Shown: piece by piece, positions 61,980-64,000 of the stretch
Layout: each line of letters opens with the position of its first letter
Position numbering within the stretch: position 1 is the stretch's first letter
Notes under the pieces: generated by a model
Told to the model about the DNA's origin: nothing
What the model saw: only the letters and a program-made list of their open reading frames with translations
Databases searched by the model: none
Assembly (NCBI GenBank): GCA_017991555.1
Contig: JAGOQM010000013.1
Coordinates: 1-64,000 of the forward strand
Direction: 5' to 3'
DNA length: 64,000 bases
Origin: Neisseriaceae bacterium
GTDB taxonomy: Bacteria; Pseudomonadota; Gammaproteobacteria; Burkholderiales; Neisseriaceae
Position numbers and translations under genes: made by a program

Positions 61980-63350
61980 ATGAGCGCGGATTTAAAACAC
62001 ACAAACCCAGGGTTAAAAAAGACCTTGGTGTTGTGGCAGGTGATTATCGTGGGTTTGGCCACCATGCAGCCAATGACCGTATTTGATACGTTCGGCATTG
62101 TGGGCGACAAAAGCGCTAATCATGTCCCTAGTGCTTACATTGTGGCGTTAATTGCCATGTTGTTCACGGCGTTGAGTTATGGTCACATGGCTCGACGGTT
62201 TCCATCGTCAGGTTCTGCCTACACCTATACCCAACGTACGATTAGTCCCAGCCTAGGTTTTTTAGTGGGCTGGACGTCGCTATTGGATTATTTATTCATG
62301 CCCATGGTGAATATTCTACTGGCGACCATCTACCTGCACACCCTGTTCCCCGATGTGCCCACCTGGACATTTGTGGTGGCGCTGTCGATCTTAATGACGG
62401 CGGTCAACCTCAAAGGCATTGAAATAGTGGCCCACTTTAACACCGTCATCGTGGTGTTTCAGCTGTTGTTTATTGCCGTCTTTGTGGGCATGGTGGTATA
62501 TGGTTTAACCCAAGGCGAGGGCAGCGGCACCTTGGTCAGCAGTGAACCGTTTGTGTCCTCAGACCTGGCCTTTTCCGGCGTGGTCGCGGGCGCCACGATT
62601 CTGTGCTTTTCATTTTTGGGCTTTGACGGCTTGAGTTCGCTGTCGGAAGAAACCAAGGATGCGGCCCGTGTGATTCCGCGCGCGATTTTTTTGACCACCC
62701 TGATTGGCGGCGTGATTTTTATCATCACCACCTATTTCTTGCAGCTGTACTTTCCGCACACCGGTTCGGTGTTCCAAAAGCCCGACGAGAGCCAGCCAGA
62801 AATCTTCTTATACGTGGCGGGTAAAGCCTTTCAATCGGTGGGCCTGTGTTTTTCTATTGTGACCGTTTTTGCCTCGGGCATGGCGGCGCACACGGGGGCG
62901 TCACGCCTGATGTATGTGATGGGGCGCGATGGTATTTTCCCGAAAAAATGGTTTGGGCACGTCCATCCCACCTGGCAAACGCCGTCTATTAACGTCATTT
63001 TGGTGGGCATCGTGGGCTTCTCTGCCATCTTCTTGGATTTAGAAGACGCCTTACACCTGGTGAATTTTGGCGCACTGACGGCCTTTACGTTCGTAAACCT
63101 GTCGGTGATTGTGCAGTATTACCTGCGCGATGGGCGCCGACGCGGCCTTAAAAACAACATTCAATACTTGTTACTGCCGGGCTGTGGCACTTTGAGCATT
63201 GGTTTGTTGTGGTATTTTATCGAGGTAGAGTCTTTGTATCGCGGCTTGGCTTGGATGGCGCTGGGGCTGATTTATTTGGCCGTCGTGACCAAAGGCTTTA
63301 AAAAGTTTCCACAGGCGTTCTTAGACCGAGCCCCCATTACAGAAGATTAA
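61980..63350 (+). CDS. PuuP-like putrescine/amino-acid permease
   Basis: A 456-residue APC-family transporter with about twelve helices. It resembles E. coli PuuP along its length: LWQVIIVGLATMQPMTVFDTFG near residues 17-38, SGSAYTYTQR, GWTSLLDYLFMPM, and CFSFLGFDGLSSLSEET, the last being the family's sequence for the substrate region. PuuP imports putrescine; that substrate is plausible but unproven. The start at 61980 is the one that gives the usual length; an open frame upstream from 61764 has no support. It has a leader hairpin and a terminator. Confidence 0.85.
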   Translation: MSADLKHTNPGLKKTLVLWQVIIVGLATMQPMTVFDTFGIVGDKSANHVPSAYIVALIAMLFTALSYGHMARRFPSSGSAYTYTQRTISPSLGFLVGWTSLLDYLFMPMVNILLATIYLHTLFPDVPTWTFVVALSILMTAVNLKGIEIVAHFNTVIVVFQLLFIAVFVGMVVYGLTQGEGSGTLVSSEPFVSSDLAFSGVVAGATILCFSFLGFDGLSSLSEETKDAARVIPRAIFLTTLIGGVIFIITTYFLQLYFPHTGSVFQKPDESQPEIFLYVAGKAFQSVGLCFSIVTVFASGMAAHTGASRLMYVMGRDGIFPKKWFGHVHPTWQTPSINVILVGIVGFSAIFLDLEDALHLVNFGALTAFTFVNLSVIVQYYLRDGRRRGLKNNIQYLLLPGCGTLSIGLLWYFIEVESLYRGLAWMALGLIYLAVVTKGFKKFPQAFLDRAPITED

Positions 63351-63380
63351 TATTGTTGCGTGAAACCGTCACCGTCATCA

Positions 63381-63407
63381 CCCCAGCGCCAAACGCTGGG
63401 GTTTTTT
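63381..63407 (+). terminator. terminator of the PuuP-like gene
   Basis: CCCCAGCG / CGCTGGGG stem with a five-base loop and six T residues. Confidence 0.92.
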
Positions 63408-63516
63408 ACGTTTAATCACCCACAAAAACTGGGTGTGACTGTGTGGATAAGATGTGGGTTAAGTGGTTTGTGGCTTGTTTTTATTGCCTTATTTGTTGTT
63501 GCTTAAAAAATAGGCA

Positions 63517-63951
63517 TTAATAAACGCGGCAGCGCTGGCTATTGCGGTAGGGCTCACACAGTAATACCTGTTGCGATTGATCTAGACGCAGGATGGCCGT
63601 GTCGCGGTGATGGGGCAGTGCCTCAGCGATTAGGTAATACACGTCGGCGCGGCTGACGCTGTTGGGGCTGCCGCTGTGGCGAATGGCAAAGTCGGCGGTG
63701 TTGGGCAGCGGTAAGGTGGGCCAGCGATTGCCGGGTGCCTTAAAGCTTTGGTATTGGGCATAGTGCTGCTCTAAGAACAGCGCATTGTGGATCAGCGCCT
63801 GTTTGGCCTGCTGGCGTTTGATGATGGTTTGTTGGCTTTGATAGGCCTGCGTGGCGACCAGACCTAGCAGGGCGCTAATCGCCAGCGCCAACAGCAGGCT
63901 AATGAGGCTGTAGCCATGAGGGCGGGGCAGGTGGCGTGGCGGTAGAGGCAT
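63517..63951 (-). CDS. type IV pilin-like minor pilin
   Basis: A 144-residue protein with a pilin-type N terminus: basic leader, then G at residue 13 followed by YSLISLLLALAISALLGL. Prepilin peptidase should cut after this glycine and the tail forms the conserved hydrophobic helix. The usual mature residues F1 and E5 are Y1 and S5, which is unusual for a major pilin and suggests a minor or pseudopilin. Two C-terminal cysteines (LLCEPY and QRCRVY) could form the disulfide loop. The ATG directly follows a terminator hairpin at 63952-63996, so how it is transcribed is unclear. Confidence 0.72.
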   Translation of the reverse strand: MPLPPRHLPRPHGYSLISLLLALAISALLGLVATQAYQSQQTIIKRQQAKQALIHNALFLEQHYAQYQSFKAPGNRWPTLPLPNTADFAIRHSGSPNSVSRADVYYLIAEALPHHRDTAILRLDQSQQVLLCEPYRNSQRCRVY

Positions 63952-63996
63952 AAAAAAGCGTTTCGAAGGAGTCTGGGTAGACTGTATCGAAACGCT
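63952..63996 (-). terminator. strong terminator directly before the pilin start codon
   Basis: On the minus strand AGCGTTTCGA pairs with TCGAAACGCT (63987-63996 with 63957-63966), with a nested AGTCT/AGACT stem, and is followed by six T residues that touch the pilin ATG. Confidence 0.85.
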
Positions 63997-64000
63997 GGGT

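Overview
The window reads as chromosome of a Gram-negative betaproteobacterium, most likely of the Neisseriales. The best marker is the tmRNA at 12443-12809, whose tag peptide reads ANDETYALAA, the tag I know from Neisseria. A soluble RnfB-like ferredoxin, a DUF1841 gene and outer-membrane proteins (an autotransporter with an extended signal peptide, a rhamnose operon, a type IV pilin) fit. I saw no copies of the Neisseria DNA uptake sequence, so genus is left open. Most genes are moderately GC-rich and compact, with perfect hairpin terminators between convergent genes.

Layout. 1-443: a transposase fragment at the left edge and a structured repeat. 444-5240: metY, fbp, rlmJ and a DegQ-like protease. 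5241-6206: a long spacer with DnaA-box-like sites and the gltX promoter. 6207-12355: gltX, serA, a HAD phosphatase, a hydroxyisobutyryl-CoA hydrolase-like gene, a methyltransferase and a DUF1841 gene. 12443-12809: tmRNA. 12810-18847: a 6.04 kb AT-rich island inserted at the 3' end of the tmRNA gene and flanked by a 91-bp direct repeat. 18941-24042: a PhzF-like gene, an acetyltransferase, a small membrane protein and three consecutive CorA-type genes behind an M-box (magnesium) riboswitch. 24782-40739: a FUSC transporter, a lipoprotein, a methyltransferase, a branching glycosyltransferase, an Ntn amidase, DUF3108, pirin, cycA, DUF2165, an O-methyltransferase, an esterase-like lipoprotein and sbcDC. 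40818-48245: a 2475-residue autotransporter. 48760-63951: a Sel1-repeat protein, copper efflux (copZ-copA) behind a CueR-type promoter, phosphoketolase, cytochrome c peroxidase, rfbBACD, the RnfB-like ferredoxin, apaH, a PuuP-like permease and a pilin-like gene.

How the genes work together. The riboswitch and the three CorA genes form one magnesium-responsive unit. The CueR-type promoter, the copper chaperone and the P-type ATPase form a copper export unit. rfbBACD makes dTDP-L-rhamnose. sbcD and sbcC overlap and encode one nuclease complex. fbp, serA, metY, cycA and phosphoketolase belong to central and amino-acid metabolism.

The most novel region is the tmRNA island. It has lost any recognisable integrase, keeps a phage portal-protein remnant, and carries a compact set of unfamiliar genes: a small CxxC protein, a helical protein overlapping a HEPN (RNase-type) protein that appears frameshifted, and an AlbA_2/GHKL-type protein with heptapeptide repeats. 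That combination looks like a candidate anti-phage cassette, but function is inference only. The clearest regulatory discovery is the M-box riboswitch ahead of three CorA paralogues, one of which has lost the GMN signature.
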